64,000 nt of DNA, from the NCBI GenBank assembly GCA_041737835.1, contig JBGSQY010000024.1; one strand, 5' to 3'. Of this stretch, positions 52,510 to 61,919 are shown piece after piece (position 1 is the stretch's first letter; each line of letters starts with the position of its first letter). Source of the stretch: Bythopirellula sp041737835. GTDB taxonomy: Bacteria > Planctomycetota > Planctomycetia > Pirellulales > Lacipirellulaceae. A program made the position numbers and the translations under genes. Below the pieces are notes generated by a model. That model was not told where the DNA came from. It worked only from the letters and a program-made list of their open reading frames with translations, and did no database searches.

Positions 52510-54627
52510 CTAAAAACCCGGCAAGAGCTTGGAACTCCCTAGCGGTTCACTAAACTCCGGTTTCACCACATAGGAAGGCAAACGCCCCGCAAAATTCTCG
52601 GCCCGCGGCTTCATGATTCGCTCGATGGCAGCTTGAATGGATTCTCCCCTCTCCATCCTGATATGATGAGGGGCCGAATGAACGGCGTTCCTTTTCCAGA
52701 TTGTCACGCCATCTTGTTGCAATTCGAGATCGTAAACACGATTGGTGACGCTCACGGTTTCGCCAGGATCACGCCCAAATCTTCCAAACAGGTGATATCG
52801 GACCTGCTGAGTTTCACCGTGCGTCATCCGAGCCACAATTTTTAACGGCTGGTTTTCGGCGACTTTCATCTCCGCATTCTCCAATGCCGTGCGAAGTGCA
52901 TTTTTAACGTCCTCAGCAAGGAAACTGTCTTCGGGAATTTGGACATCGATCGAGACAGAGGCACCTGGCTTGACGATCAAGAGTTCTTCACTGTCGAGAC
53001 CTTTGATGGCGCTTTCCGCCTCAGGCGGTGGCAGTTCCAAGGGAGTGAGAATTTGGCTCTTGTTTTGATGATTGCCCACGAGGATCCAATGTGTTTTTCC
53101 AAAAGTGTGCGAAGCAACTCGCGGAGGCATTTCGAATTTCCAGGCAATGACCCGTAAGGGCACATTAATTAGCATGCCCGTATCCGTCAGCAGATAGTCC
53201 TCGTCGATCCAGTTGACTTCTTGAACCCATGCCTTTTCGTCGTACGGAAACGAGCGTGTATGTTCACCCGTCGTGACATCAACGATGTCAATAAAGCCGT
53301 TCGCTGCGGAAGCCAATTGACGCCCAGAAGGTGAAAATCCCAAGGCGGCACGTGTGTAGTCCTCTGAGCCGAGCAGCGCCAGAAATTCGCCCGATGCCGC
53401 ATCGTAAAACTGAACGCCAGAACTGGTGGGTACGACCAAATATTTGTGTCCCGGCGACAGCGTGGGAAGACCGCCCCGGTCGATCAACAATTCATACTTC
53501 GCCTTGGCCTTTTCCACATCCCAAAGAAGTAATTGCCCTTCCTTGTTAACGGTAAAGAAGTGTTTGTCATCAAGCCACTCGGCCCACGAAGGGTCGGCAT
53601 TGGGCCAAGCATTCATCACATAGGGTGAAAATCCAATTAAATGCTCAATCTTCGAGCCGTTAATGTCCCAGAAGTGAATCAGCCCATCTTCTTTGTCTGG
53701 GTGGTCACCCGGGAGAGTTGCAACTCTTTTGCCACTGGGAGACATGGCTAAACGACTTGTCCCACGCGGGGCGGGGCCGCTTGTCACCACGCGGCGCTTT
53801 TGCATGTCAATCAACTCAACCCGTGGGAACGCCTCCTCATCATGATTATTTGCATAGACGATCAACGCGACGGGATCGCCATTGGGCGAGATCTCGAAGT
53901 CGCTCGGATTCTCAAAGAAATCTTGCGTCCCCGGCAGTCGAACACTCCGCGGTTGCCAGCTTAATTTGAGGTCAGGGGAGGGATCTGCGGCAATACGGTC
54001 CTTACCCTGACCATCGGCCACCAGTCGATCCATGTCGTCGTAATCGGGCCGAACAGTCTTGAGTGTGCTCTCCGGCCCGGCAGGCTTAATCAAGACGGGT
54101 TCCTGATTCGTGCCTGGATATCGCAAGTCCTCAACGTCGACCGTCCAGTTCATGTCCGATTCGCCGTCAATACGCACTTTAACGTCATTCCATTTGTAGT
54201 CGATTTCCGTGACTGTCCCCAATTGCCACTTGCCGAAATGCTCGGCTTCCACGCGATCTCCGATTTGCAACCCACTTGGTCCTGCAGTGGCCGCTGCCGT
54301 TGGGCTAGGTTCACTCGCTGGCTCTCCGGCGGCTTGTCGAATGTATTCTTGATCGGCTTTGCTCAGCTTGGTGACGGCAATGCGGCTGATATCCCCATTA
54401 GGTCGTTCGAGTCGAACCTGCCCATCGACGACGTCGATAAACTTCGCACGAATTTCGTGCTTGCCGCTGGCATCGGTCCATATTCTTGCTTCTTGGCCCT
54501 GGGCAATATCAGCAAGGCAGAGACCGCATAGGCAAGCAGCTAGTAATCGAAACGAATGCAAAGATTTGCCCCACCATACGAGAGGAGTGAAGTATCCATC
54601 CGTTATAGTCCAAGAAAAATCAAACAT
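52510..54627 (-). CDS. Secreted SHD1-domain protein with WD40/beta-propeller-like region
   Basis: About 705 aa. The SHD1 (SLA1 homology domain 1) module (about residues 48-92) is A-R-I-W-T-D-A-S-G-K-H-E-I-R-A-K-F followed by V-R-L-E-R and L-S-K-A-D-Q-E-Y-I. SHD1 is common in planctomycetes. A second small beta domain (G-D-R-V-E-A-E-H-F-G-K-W-Q-L-G) follows at about 120-165. A large repeat region (about 230-520) looks like a beta-propeller. A hydrophobic segment at about residues 26-45 looks like the core of a signal peptide. I place the start at the ATG at 54627; a shorter start at a TTG near the hydrophobic segment is possible. It follows the ATP-grasp gene by 10 bp. Confidence 0.82.
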   Translation of the reverse strand: MFDFSWTITDGYFTPLVWWGKSLHSFRLLAACLCGLCLADIAQGQEARIWTDASGKHEIRAKFIDVVDGQVRLERPNGDISRIAVTKLSKADQEYIRQAAGEPASEPSPTAAATAGPSGLQIGDRVEAEHFGKWQLGTVTEIDYKWNDVKVRIDGESDMNWTVDVEDLRYPGTNQEPVLIKPAGPESTLKTVRPDYDDMDRLVADGQGKDRIAADPSPDLKLSWQPRSVRLPGTQDFFENPSDFEISPNGDPVALIVYANNHDEEAFPRVELIDMQKRRVVTSGPAPRGTSRLAMSPSGKRVATLPGDHPDKEDGLIHFWDINGSKIEHLIGFSPYVMNAWPNADPSWAEWLDDKHFFTVNKEGQLLLWDVEKAKAKYELLIDRGGLPTLSPGHKYLVVPTSSGVQFYDAASGEFLALLGSEDYTRAALGFSPSGRQLASAANGFIDIVDVTTGEHTRSFPYDEKAWVQEVNWIDEDYLLTDTGMLINVPLRVIAWKFEMPPRVASHTFGKTHWILVGNHQNKSQILTPLELPPPEAESAIKGLDSEELLIVKPGASVSIDVQIPEDSFLAEDVKNALRTALENAEMKVAENQPLKIVARMTHGETQQVRYHLFGRFGRDPGETVSVTNRVYDLELQQDGVTIWKRNAVHSAPHHIRMERGESIQAAIERIMKPRAENFAGRLPSYVVKPEFSEPLGSSKLLPGF

Positions 54628-54637
54628 CAATAATATC

Positions 54638-55507
54638 TCACTGATTGCCTCGCGACAAAAACCCTAACACCTTCGCCGCGACGTCGACGCCGGTGACTTC
54701 CGCGAGCGCTCGCCAGCCGGGGACGGCGTTCACTTCAATCGCCAGCAACCGGCCATCCCGTGCGGGGAGCAAATCCACTCCCGCCAGCGGAGCACCAACC
54801 GCGTTGGCGGCACGATGGGCGAGCTCCGCCAGTTCGCTTGTCACTTTCAGCGGTTCGCCAATCGCACCCAGACTAATGTTGGTCCGCCAATCTGTGGGAT
54901 GCCGGCGTTTCATACCCAACACTTCGTCGCCAATGACCAGCAGTCGCAGGTCGCAACCTTCGTGTTCGACAAACTCTTGCAAGTAAAACACGGAGCCAAC
55001 TTGCTCGAGTGCGTTGAAAGTACGCAAGGCAATCGCATGATCGCTGATCCGCACGATGCCGCGGCCTTCGCTGCCGAACAGTGGTTTGAGGACAACATCA
55101 CGGTTAAGGGATTCAAACGCCGCGAGCGCTTGCTCGACCGTTTGACAGGCGATCGTTTGGGGAACGGGCAATCCCGCCGCAACAAGTCGCGTCGTTGCCA
55201 GATACTTATCAACGGCCACTTCGATTGCTCGGGGTGGATTGACGACTTGCACACCCGAGGCCGCAAGGTTCGCCAGTGCATCCATACGGAAGATCACTTG
55301 CTCCAAACTGCCCGGCGGCATCGACCGCACTAGCACGGCATCGAGTTCGTTGAGTGATACGTCGCCTGCATGAACTGTCGTAGCGAGACCAACCGTCGAA
55401 GCCAGTTGTTGGTATCGAATCGGGATAATCTCATGCTTAGCACCCGCCGCGCGAGTGAGGTCGTTTGTGTACCAACTGCCAGCGTTTCCAAGGATGGCGA
55501 TTTGCAT
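54638..55507 (-). CDS. RimK-family ATP-grasp ligase (possible H4MPT-related glutamate ligase)
   Basis: About 289 aa with the ATP-grasp core: D-K-Y-L-A-T-T-R-L and V-V-L-K-P-L-F-G-S-E-G-R-G-I (Lys and Gly-rich loop), L-Q-E-F-V, D-L-R-L-L-V-I-G and I-E-V-N-A-V-P-G-W (metal-binding Glu and Asn). Such ligases add amino acids, often Glu, to carboxylates. The adjacent mch suggests a role in the tetrahydromethanopterin side chain, as for archaeal MptN; this is inferred from the neighbour. The start is put at the ATG at 55507, giving M-Q-I-A-I-L-G; upstream starts at 55519 and 55522 overlap mch. Confidence 0.86.
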   Translation of the reverse strand: MQIAILGNAGSWYTNDLTRAAGAKHEIIPIRYQQLASTVGLATTVHAGDVSLNELDAVLVRSMPPGSLEQVIFRMDALANLAASGVQVVNPPRAIEVAVDKYLATTRLVAAGLPVPQTIACQTVEQALAAFESLNRDVVLKPLFGSEGRGIVRISDHAIALRTFNALEQVGSVFYLQEFVEHEGCDLRLLVIGDEVLGMKRRHPTDWRTNISLGAIGEPLKVTSELAELAHRAANAVGAPLAGVDLLPARDGRLLAIEVNAVPGWRALAEVTGVDVAAKVLGFLSRGNQ

Positions 55508-55508
55508 A

Positions 55509-56465
55509 TCAACTGCCATCAAAGGAACGTGTTAGCATTTGGTGGTTCACTTCACCGAAACGAAAACTATTGCCAGTGTCGACGTTTACCAACTCGATTG
55601 CCGCGGGACTAAACAGCAGCGGATCGATCCGATAAAAGTCGTTATTATAATGGGCCATGATTTCCGCGAAGGGCCGGCCGTAGTCGCTCGACGCGGCGCT
55701 CGGAACCTTGGGGCCAATCTCACGGAGCGATTCGTCGTCCCCCGTCACTTCCAGCACGACTTCGCCACCGTAAAGGATCGCATCGTTCGTGCGACCGATC
55801 GCGGCGAAGTCATCTTTGGCGAGCGGGGGCAACGGTGACATGCCGCGTCCCGATGCGATTCGCGTGAGGTCGAACTCCAATGCGTGTAACTTGTGCAAAG
55901 CGGTCTCGACGCTGCGGGCGACGATCTGCACCGTGCCACACAACGAATGTGTGGGGGCGACCAGCAACGCCAATTGCTCCGGTTCGATGCCACACTTCGC
56001 GGCGATCTCGCGGCACACATCGTCGGGCGGAAACTTACTCGCTTCCAACACGCCGACGCACTCGGTGGCCGTTTCGCGGTGGCCGATGTCGTTGAACAAC
56101 GCCTCGCGTCCGGCGGCGGCTCGCATTGGCCCGGAACCCATGGCGAAGAATTTTTCTCCCTTGAGTTCCCAGCCCGCGTATTGCGAAGCGAGGCACGCCT
56201 CGACGGGATGCTTGGTCTCGACCCGCACCGTGGGCCAGGGTTGCGTCGAATCATCGATCACAACGTTCGCCAAATCGGCAAGGCAAACCTGCGCGAGATG
56301 GATCGCCGCGAGGCGGTTGCCCGGCGCATTAATGCCAAAGTCCACGAGCGTGGTGCCACACGCGGCGGTCTCCACACGAATGTCAAAGACATCGGTGCGA
56401 TGAACAATCGCGCGGACCAGCTCAGCGGTGCGTGAATTCAAGTGAATCGTTTCATTTTCTCCCAT
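55509..56465 (-). CDS. mch: Methenyltetrahydromethanopterin cyclohydrolase
   Basis: Mch interconverts methenyl-H4MPT and formyl-H4MPT in the archaeal-type C1 pathway found in planctomycetes and methylotrophs. The 318-aa length is normal for the family. Recognisable blocks are D-F-G-I-N-A-P-G-N, M-G-S-G-P-M-R-A, A-P-T-H-S-L-C-G-T-V-Q-I-V-A-R-S-V-E-T-A-L-H-K and S-S-D-Y-G-R-P-F. The start is ATG at 56465. The ATP-grasp gene follows immediately. The repeat copy at 56517-56797 is just upstream, so a promoter may lie in the 50 bp between them. Confidence 0.95.
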   Translation of the reverse strand: MGENETIHLNSRTAELVRAIVHRTDVFDIRVETAACGTTLVDFGINAPGNRLAAIHLAQVCLADLANVVIDDSTQPWPTVRVETKHPVEACLASQYAGWELKGEKFFAMGSGPMRAAAGREALFNDIGHRETATECVGVLEASKFPPDDVCREIAAKCGIEPEQLALLVAPTHSLCGTVQIVARSVETALHKLHALEFDLTRIASGRGMSPLPPLAKDDFAAIGRTNDAILYGGEVVLEVTGDDESLREIGPKVPSAASSDYGRPFAEIMAHYNNDFYRIDPLLFSPAAIELVNVDTGNSFRFGEVNHQMLTRSFDGS

Positions 56466-57149
56466 GTTCGCAGGATAACGGACGGATCATGTTTTCGGTA
56501 GCCGCAGGTTTCGGATCAAGACGTCCAACTTGTCCAACTCTTCCAACTTGGCAGGGTTTATTTTGATTTTGTCAGTGGTTCGTATTTAGTCATTCTGAGA
56601 GAGCCTAGGCGACCGAAGAATCTAGCCTCCACATTCACACGGCTTGTGCATGTGTTAGGTGTAGGCCGGAACAAGCGGTGCGCAGTTCCGGCATGGCTTG
56701 CCCAACACGTGTTCTGTGCCGGAACTGCGCGGAGCTTGTTCCGGCCTACATGTTCTTCAGGTTTGCGAGCTTTGCGAGGTTTGCTTGGTTTGCAGCCTTT
56801 TAAATGTTGCAAAGCTGACCGAGGGACTGTAGACCGTGGACGGTAGACAATCCTTACAGTCCATCGTCCAAAGTCTCTTCTACCACAATCGCGCGGCCAA
56901 ATCTTCTGAAATCTTTGGCCACTTGGAAGAAGAATTTTCATGCGGAGACGCTGAATCCGCGGAGGGGAAAACAACTCGCTCCGCGTTGCTGCGCGACGCG
57001 TCACTTCTAACGAATCGTATCACCGACGCCGCAGATAGTTTTGAGATCACACTGCAATTGACCGTCTACGGCGACAGAATCCCCGAACCGCGAACGCTGG
57101 CCATGTGCTCGCTGTTGGGATTGTTCGTCGTTTGTCGGCGATGATAAAG
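56466..57149. repeat. Noncoding repeat region, right copy of the distant inverted repeat
   Basis: No gene. Block 56517-56797 is the reverse complement of 17871-18114 and contains the same palindromic core with long arms (GTAGGCCGGAACAAGC, GCTTGTTCCGGCCTAC). It carries about 45 bp of extra sequence (about 56564-56609) that the left copy lacks. Block 56893-56964 matches 17556-17620. Between them at about 56824-56861 is another small palindrome (GGACTGTA/TACAGTCC), absent from the left copy. The last about 180 bp, with no recognisable gene, lie beside the 3' end of the convergent PEP-CTERM gene. Confidence 0.83.
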
Positions 57150-59645
57150 TTAGCGCTTGCAGAAAGCCAGCGCACTCATAGCGGCCAATAAAAGTACCAA
57201 GCTGTTGGGCTCCGGCACGGTGACGACCGATGCTGTTTGCGCACCAAGATCGGGTGATCCGCCAGCCAATCGTTGCCAGGCAAGAAAGTCGCGCCCGTCG
57301 ACGTCGCCATCACTGTCGGCATCGCCCTGAGCGCGTGTGGTTCCCGTGGCGAAGCCGGCTTGCCAAATCTCGAGATCCTCGCCATTGACCTCACCGTCGA
57401 GATTGAAGTCGGCCGCGAGCACCGCGACGACCGAAAGAGTTCCCGTTTGATAAAAGTCGCTGAGATCCCAGGCCAAGCCCTCGAGTTCGGGGAGACTGAT
57501 CGCGGCGAAATTGCCGGTGAGAGTTCCCCAATCGAGGATATCGAACGACATCCCGGCGGTGGGCGCGAAATCACCGAGCAATGACACATCGAGCATTCCA
57601 CCAAGCGTGAGCGCCTCACTGATATCGAGGTGATCGTACTCAATTCCTTGAGTCGTGCCGCCAAGGTCGATCTTGAGCGTCGAGAGATTTTCAAAGACAA
57701 CAGGAGCAGCGACCAAGCCACCGCCAGCGAACGTTCCTGTAACATCCAATTGACTGGCGACAATAGTTCCACGATCCAACGACACGTTCGCCACAACCAG
57801 GGGCTGGGCGGAGTCGTTCACGAATGTCGACGAGCCGACAGTAAGCGATCCTGCGATTGTTGCCGGACCTTTTACAAGAGTCGCGCCGCTCAGAACGATC
57901 GAGCTGCCAGGAGCGCTCGTCAGACTGCCCCACACATTTCCTGTGAGATCTAATGTCCCCCCGTTGACTTGCACGGCAGCGGTGGCCCCCTGAGCGAGCA
58001 CAAGTGTTCCGGCGTTGACGTTCAAGGCAGTCGCCGAGATGGGAGCGTTCAGCGTTGCGGTGCCGCCAGTTGTTTTGTTGACCGTGCCGGTGAATGTGGG
58101 GGCGGAAATGGTTCCCGACTGGAGAGCGAGTGACGTTGGCAAAAGAATGCCGTTCGTGCCACCAGAGATCGTGCCTCCTTGCAATGTGACGGCTCCTACC
58201 TGTTGCGGATAGTTACCGAGATTGAGCGTGCCGCCGGTTGCTGTAATCGGCCCCGTGGGGGCCAGCGTGTTGGCTGTACCGAGAGTAAGCGTGCCGGCTT
58301 CGATGCGTGTGCCACCCGTGAAGGTCTGCTGTTTGGTGAAAACTTGCTCGCCGAGGCCTTGCTTCAAGATGCCGCCGGAGCCACCGTTGTTCGAGATGAC
58401 GCCATCAAAGGTGAACGCTCCGCTCACAGGCGAATTGATAGTGAGCGCGGGTGTGCCGCCAGTGTTGCGAATCTTGATGCTTCCCGAAACGCCGGGCTCG
58501 TTGGTCAATGCCCCAACGGTCGCGGTGGCCGAGTCGATGGTGAGCGAGCTCGTTGAGGAGAAAAATCTGAGCTCGCCGGTCACACCGAGCGAGCCGCGGT
58601 CGGTGATCGTCACGGTGCCCGTGCCACCTTTTTGTGCTGAATTGAAGCCACCCAGGGCAAGGAATGTAGTTGTGACTGACGAATCGACGTTTTCAATGTT
58701 GAGAGTGCTGCTGACTCCAGTGAGCATCCCGACTGCCATTGAGCCTGCTTCGACAGTTCCGCGGTCGCGAATCATCATCGAAGAATTGCCGTTGAAACCG
58801 TTCACGATCAGGCCGATGTCTCGCAGGGTTGCCTGATTTTCCACCGTGATGCTGTTGGCTACCGAGCCGCTCGAGCCCAGGAAAACCTGACCGAATGTGG
58901 CGACTTCAGTCTCCTCTCCCGTGATGACGAGACTCGAAGCGATTGATCCGCCAGATTGGATGACAAGATTTCCTCCGGAGGTTCCCACGATGTTGGCATT
59001 TTTAGAAACGGTCACCGTTCCAGCCCCGATGTACATGGCCGAATTGGCGTCGAACGATTGGCTTGTGAGCGAATAAGTTCCTTCCAGGAACTCGGTCTTG
59101 CCCCCGTCGTTGAGTAGGTTACGAATGCTGTTGTTGGAACCTATGTTACCAAACTCAAGCGACCCCTCACCTGACTTGTGAATTCCGAAAATCGTTGGCG
59201 TGGCCGTGTTGATCGACCCAGTGACGGTAAGTGTGCCGCTGGCGATGCTCCAGGCCGCTTGATCGGCAATGACGACGTTGCTGTCGATGCGGTGGTTGCC
59301 CCCTAACAAGCTGGTAATGTCACCGCTGGTGAGCGTGAGCTCATTATTGGAGAGCCGGTAGTTGTTGGTGCTGTTAAATGTCAGATCGACAATGCTGCGA
59401 TTGCCGGCAAGATTAATCGTGCGATTACCTCCCCCCGTTGGCAGCACCACCGAATCGCCACCGACAGGTGTTCCCGCGGGCGACCAATTGCTGCCGACGC
59501 TCCAATCGTTGCTCGTACCGCCGGTCCAAGTTTTTGTGGCCGCGATCGAGGGTGCCTCAATTACCCAGACAACTAGCAACGAAAGGCAGAATATTCTGAA
59601 TGCGGGCGCAGGGAGAGCGTGGATCGAGCGGATATGATGAGTCAT
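57150..59645 (-). CDS. Autotransporter-type repeat (PATR) PEP-CTERM protein
   Basis: About 831 aa from the ATG at 59645, whose signal peptide ends near P-S-I-A-A. The open frame extends upstream to 59768, but that leader is not gene-like. The mature protein is beta-rich, with Gly/Thr/Asn repeats such as W-T-G-G-T-S-N-D-W, G-S-N-W-S-P-A-G and L-T-K-x-G-x-G-type (here L-K-Q-G-L-G-E-Q-V-F) that resemble passenger-associated transport repeats. Near the end are the dockerin-like motifs DFNLDGEVNGEDLEIWQ and GDVDGRDFLAWQR, then V-P-E-P, a hydrophobic helix and CKR: a PEP-CTERM tail. It is a surface protein of unknown function. Confidence 0.87.
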   Translation of the reverse strand: MTHHIRSIHALPAPAFRIFCLSLLVVWVIEAPSIAATKTWTGGTSNDWSVGSNWSPAGTPVGGDSVVLPTGGGNRTINLAGNRSIVDLTFNSTNNYRLSNNELTLTSGDITSLLGGNHRIDSNVVIADQAAWSIASGTLTVTGSINTATPTIFGIHKSGEGSLEFGNIGSNNSIRNLLNDGGKTEFLEGTYSLTSQSFDANSAMYIGAGTVTVSKNANIVGTSGGNLVIQSGGSIASSLVITGEETEVATFGQVFLGSSGSVANSITVENQATLRDIGLIVNGFNGNSSMMIRDRGTVEAGSMAVGMLTGVSSTLNIENVDSSVTTTFLALGGFNSAQKGGTGTVTITDRGSLGVTGELRFFSSTSSLTIDSATATVGALTNEPGVSGSIKIRNTGGTPALTINSPVSGAFTFDGVISNNGGSGGILKQGLGEQVFTKQQTFTGGTRIEAGTLTLGTANTLAPTGPITATGGTLNLGNYPQQVGAVTLQGGTISGGTNGILLPTSLALQSGTISAPTFTGTVNKTTGGTATLNAPISATALNVNAGTLVLAQGATAAVQVNGGTLDLTGNVWGSLTSAPGSSIVLSGATLVKGPATIAGSLTVGSSTFVNDSAQPLVVANVSLDRGTIVASQLDVTGTFAGGGLVAAPVVFENLSTLKIDLGGTTQGIEYDHLDISEALTLGGMLDVSLLGDFAPTAGMSFDILDWGTLTGNFAAISLPELEGLAWDLSDFYQTGTLSVVAVLAADFNLDGEVNGEDLEIWQAGFATGTTRAQGDADSDGDVDGRDFLAWQRLAGGSPDLGAQTASVVTVPEPNSLVLLLAAMSALAFCKR

Positions 59646-59838
59646 GGGTGCCTTGAACAGTGCTGGGAGCGCTTGAACGGTATTGGAAGAATGAGCAACG
59701 ACGGGTCGATTCTTTAATAGCCGCGAGGTCGTATGTGCAGCTGCTCTAAGCAGAATACACACCACCAAATCGCAAAGCTACAGCGAACCGCCAGTTGGTT
59801 GAATTTCAGACAGCTGCCGTTGGCTCTTCGTACGATAG

Positions 59839-61251
59839 CTACTGCCAGGGTTGAATGGCAACTCCTGAATTGCGATCTGTGGTGGATTCGAGTAAGTGAG
59901 TAACAAAGCCGTGAATCAGCTCCTGAGCTTCGGTGTGCGTAAGGCAGCTGGGATCGTAATGCAGAGCAACGCTCAGTTGATCGGCGTAGGTTAAGACTCC
60001 GAAGGCCGCGGCCGTGCCGGGTCGCACGGGTGGTAAAAATTCGATGCCGGTGAGTGCGCATTCGCCCAGCATAATTTTTCCTTCGCGGCGAGGGAGTGAA
60101 ATCTTGCTCAGCGGACACATCAAATTGCTAAGCACCGCTGTGCAGCGGCAGCGGCCATCTTTGCTCATCCGCTGCATCCGCTTTTGATAACCGGGTAAAG
60201 ATGTGAAAAAGCGTAGTGACAATGGAAACGTCAGACCTAGTTCCAAGTCTTTGATCTGCTGCATTTGGTCTTGTATACCTCGAAGCAACTTCTGTTCGTC
60301 GGCGAGATCAGCGGCTCGGCGGTCGATAAATACCATGCTGACTACATTGGCAGCAGAGAGATATTCATCGTCCGCGCGACGCAAGTTCATGGGAATTGAG
60401 AGACGCAGCCAATCACGATCGCAGTCTGCGTTGCGTGCTTGGCGGAAATCAGCCAGGGTAGGCAATAACTTACTGATCAGCCAATTGTTCAGCGTTGTGC
60501 CTGCTAGCCGGGCCTGGGACAACAACGCCCCGGTGGCGGTGTTGGGGAGATTGGCGGACCAAGCGGCGGGATAAGATGGAGATACCGACTCGTGACCACG
60601 GGCTGTGGCATCACTCAACGCCGCGGGAGTCCGCATCAGAAATTGCCATGCTCCAATCAATCCGACGGCTTGCTGCTTGAGCTTTGCGAACAACTGCCAC
60701 CGCGTGAGTCCGAACTTGGCTCGCCGAGCTAAACGGTGCGGATCGATTAACCGCCAGTCAGACGGCAGAACTTTGTTAGAAACCTCATCAGCGCGTTTAC
60801 CGAGACGTTGGGCGTAGCAAAGCAACATATCTTCAATCAGTTGCAGTCCTCCGATGGCATCGCAACAAGCGTGATGGAACTGGAACAAAAGTTCGACACG
60901 ACTTGTCGACTGGCTGCCATAGACCCTCACGCCCGTCTCATTCTCAAGGTCAATACTCGCGGCGGCAGGTGCTTGACCATCAAGCAATTCTGTTTGCCAT
61001 TTCACCTGGGCGACATTCTCAACGGCGAGCTGCCAATAGAGACGATTGCGACCGTTTCGGACAACGACTGAAGATAAGAGGGGATGACGCGCGACAGCTT
61101 GAGCCAGTGCTTCATCGAGTAACGCAGTATCTAAGGACCCCGTGAATTTGAGTCGTATAAAAAAGCACATGGGATGCGAAGGAGTATCTTCGCAGAGCAT
61201 GTACTCTTCGAACGGGGCCAATGGCAAGAGTTGGTCTGACACGAGACCCAT
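59839..61251 (-). CDS. HHxxxD acyltransferase (condensation/WS-DGAT-like)
   Basis: A 470-aa protein with the active-site motif F-Q-F-H-H-A-C-C-D-A-I-G-G (residues about 124-135; HHxxxD). It fits the chloramphenicol acetyltransferase-like superfamily, including NRPS condensation domains and wax ester/diacylglycerol acyltransferases. The N-terminus (L-P-L-A-P-F-E-E-Y-M) and the R-L-S-I-P-M-N-L-R segment are conserved features. There is no carrier-protein or NRPS gene nearby, so a stand-alone acyltransferase is more likely. Substrate unknown. Confidence 0.8.
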   Translation of the reverse strand: MGLVSDQLLPLAPFEEYMLCEDTPSHPMCFFIRLKFTGSLDTALLDEALAQAVARHPLLSSVVVRNGRNRLYWQLAVENVAQVKWQTELLDGQAPAAASIDLENETGVRVYGSQSTSRVELLFQFHHACCDAIGGLQLIEDMLLCYAQRLGKRADEVSNKVLPSDWRLIDPHRLARRAKFGLTRWQLFAKLKQQAVGLIGAWQFLMRTPAALSDATARGHESVSPSYPAAWSANLPNTATGALLSQARLAGTTLNNWLISKLLPTLADFRQARNADCDRDWLRLSIPMNLRRADDEYLSAANVVSMVFIDRRAADLADEQKLLRGIQDQMQQIKDLELGLTFPLSLRFFTSLPGYQKRMQRMSKDGRCRCTAVLSNLMCPLSKISLPRREGKIMLGECALTGIEFLPPVRPGTAAAFGVLTYADQLSVALHYDPSCLTHTEAQELIHGFVTHLLESTTDRNSGVAIQPWQ

Positions 61252-61313
61252 TCTAGGAAATCGAGTTCATTCTTGTATATTACGCGCCACGGCACCGGCA
61301 TCCGCCGCGGGGG

Positions 61314-61628
61314 TTAACCGGGGGCGTTTGCTTCCTGCAAGTGAAACACCACGCGGTAGGCCTGATATCCTGCGGCCATTTTGTCGGCATAGAGCGCGTC
61401 GAGTTCTTGTCGCAGTGAATCGGCAGTCGGAAAACCATCGGGGATCGCATCGGCATCGGTCAAGTTGGCGAGCTCCACTTGCTCGACGCGATCGATCGTG
61501 ATGTAACCCGCACCTGGGATGTAGCTCCGCTGGCCGTCGCGCATCATGCGGTGCTTCCACAACCGGATGGTCTGCGTCTTTTCACCGGCGCGGATGGCGG
61601 GCAAGAATTTTTTCTTGAACAGCAGCAT
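61314..61628 (-). CDS. ASCH-domain protein
   Basis: A 104-aa protein of the ASCH fold, a PUA-like beta-barrel. It shows the typical I-R-A-G-E-K-T-Q-T-I-R-L-W (substrate and RNA-binding surface with the conserved Lys-Thr-T-x-R), and a Y-R-V-V-F-H-L end. Some bacterial ASCH proteins bind RNA or hydrolyse acylated nucleosides, but this subgroup has no known role. Start ATG at 61628; it stands alone, upstream and divergent from the tRNA-Gly gene. Confidence 0.85.
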   Translation of the reverse strand: MLLFKKKFLPAIRAGEKTQTIRLWKHRMMRDGQRSYIPGAGYITIDRVEQVELANLTDADAIPDGFPTADSLRQELDALYADKMAAGYQAYRVVFHLQEANAPG

Positions 61629-61756
61629 GGACCTATCGTAACCTCGGGATCGAGGCGGGGACCACTAATATCTCCCCCTGCTTACGCAGGAGGCTCGCCG
61701 GAATCCCCAAGTCCTAAACTCTGCAATTTCACGAGTTTTGTGGCCCGTGAGTCCCC

Positions 61757-61784
61757 TTGCGTGATGGCGTGAGGGGCCTATAAT
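61757..61784 (+). promoter_or_regulatory. Sigma70-type promoter for tRNA-Gly
   Basis: TTGCGT (61757-61762) and a perfect TATAAT (61779-61784) are separated by 16 bp. The tRNA gene begins 60 bp downstream. A short hairpin CCTTCCC/gtca/GGGAGG lies in the leader. Confidence 0.6.
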
Positions 61785-61843
61785 TCGGAGATTGTTTGTG
61801 GGGGACCTTCCCGTCAGGGAGGGTTGCTTCCGCAAACCAAGCT

Positions 61844-61916
61844 GCGGGTGTAGCTCAGTTGGTAGAGCACGACGTTGCCAACGTCGTTGTCGTCGGTTCG
61901 AACCCGATCACCCGCT
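61844..61916 (+). tRNA. tRNA-Gly(GCC)
   Basis: Full cloverleaf: acceptor GCGGGTG/CACCCGC, T8-A9, D-arm AGCTCAGTTGGTAGAGC, anticodon stem CGACGTT/AACGTCG around GCC and T-arm with GGTTCGAACC. Discriminator T; CCA is not encoded. A strong promoter lies upstream. Confidence 0.96.
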
Positions 61917-61919
61917 CTC

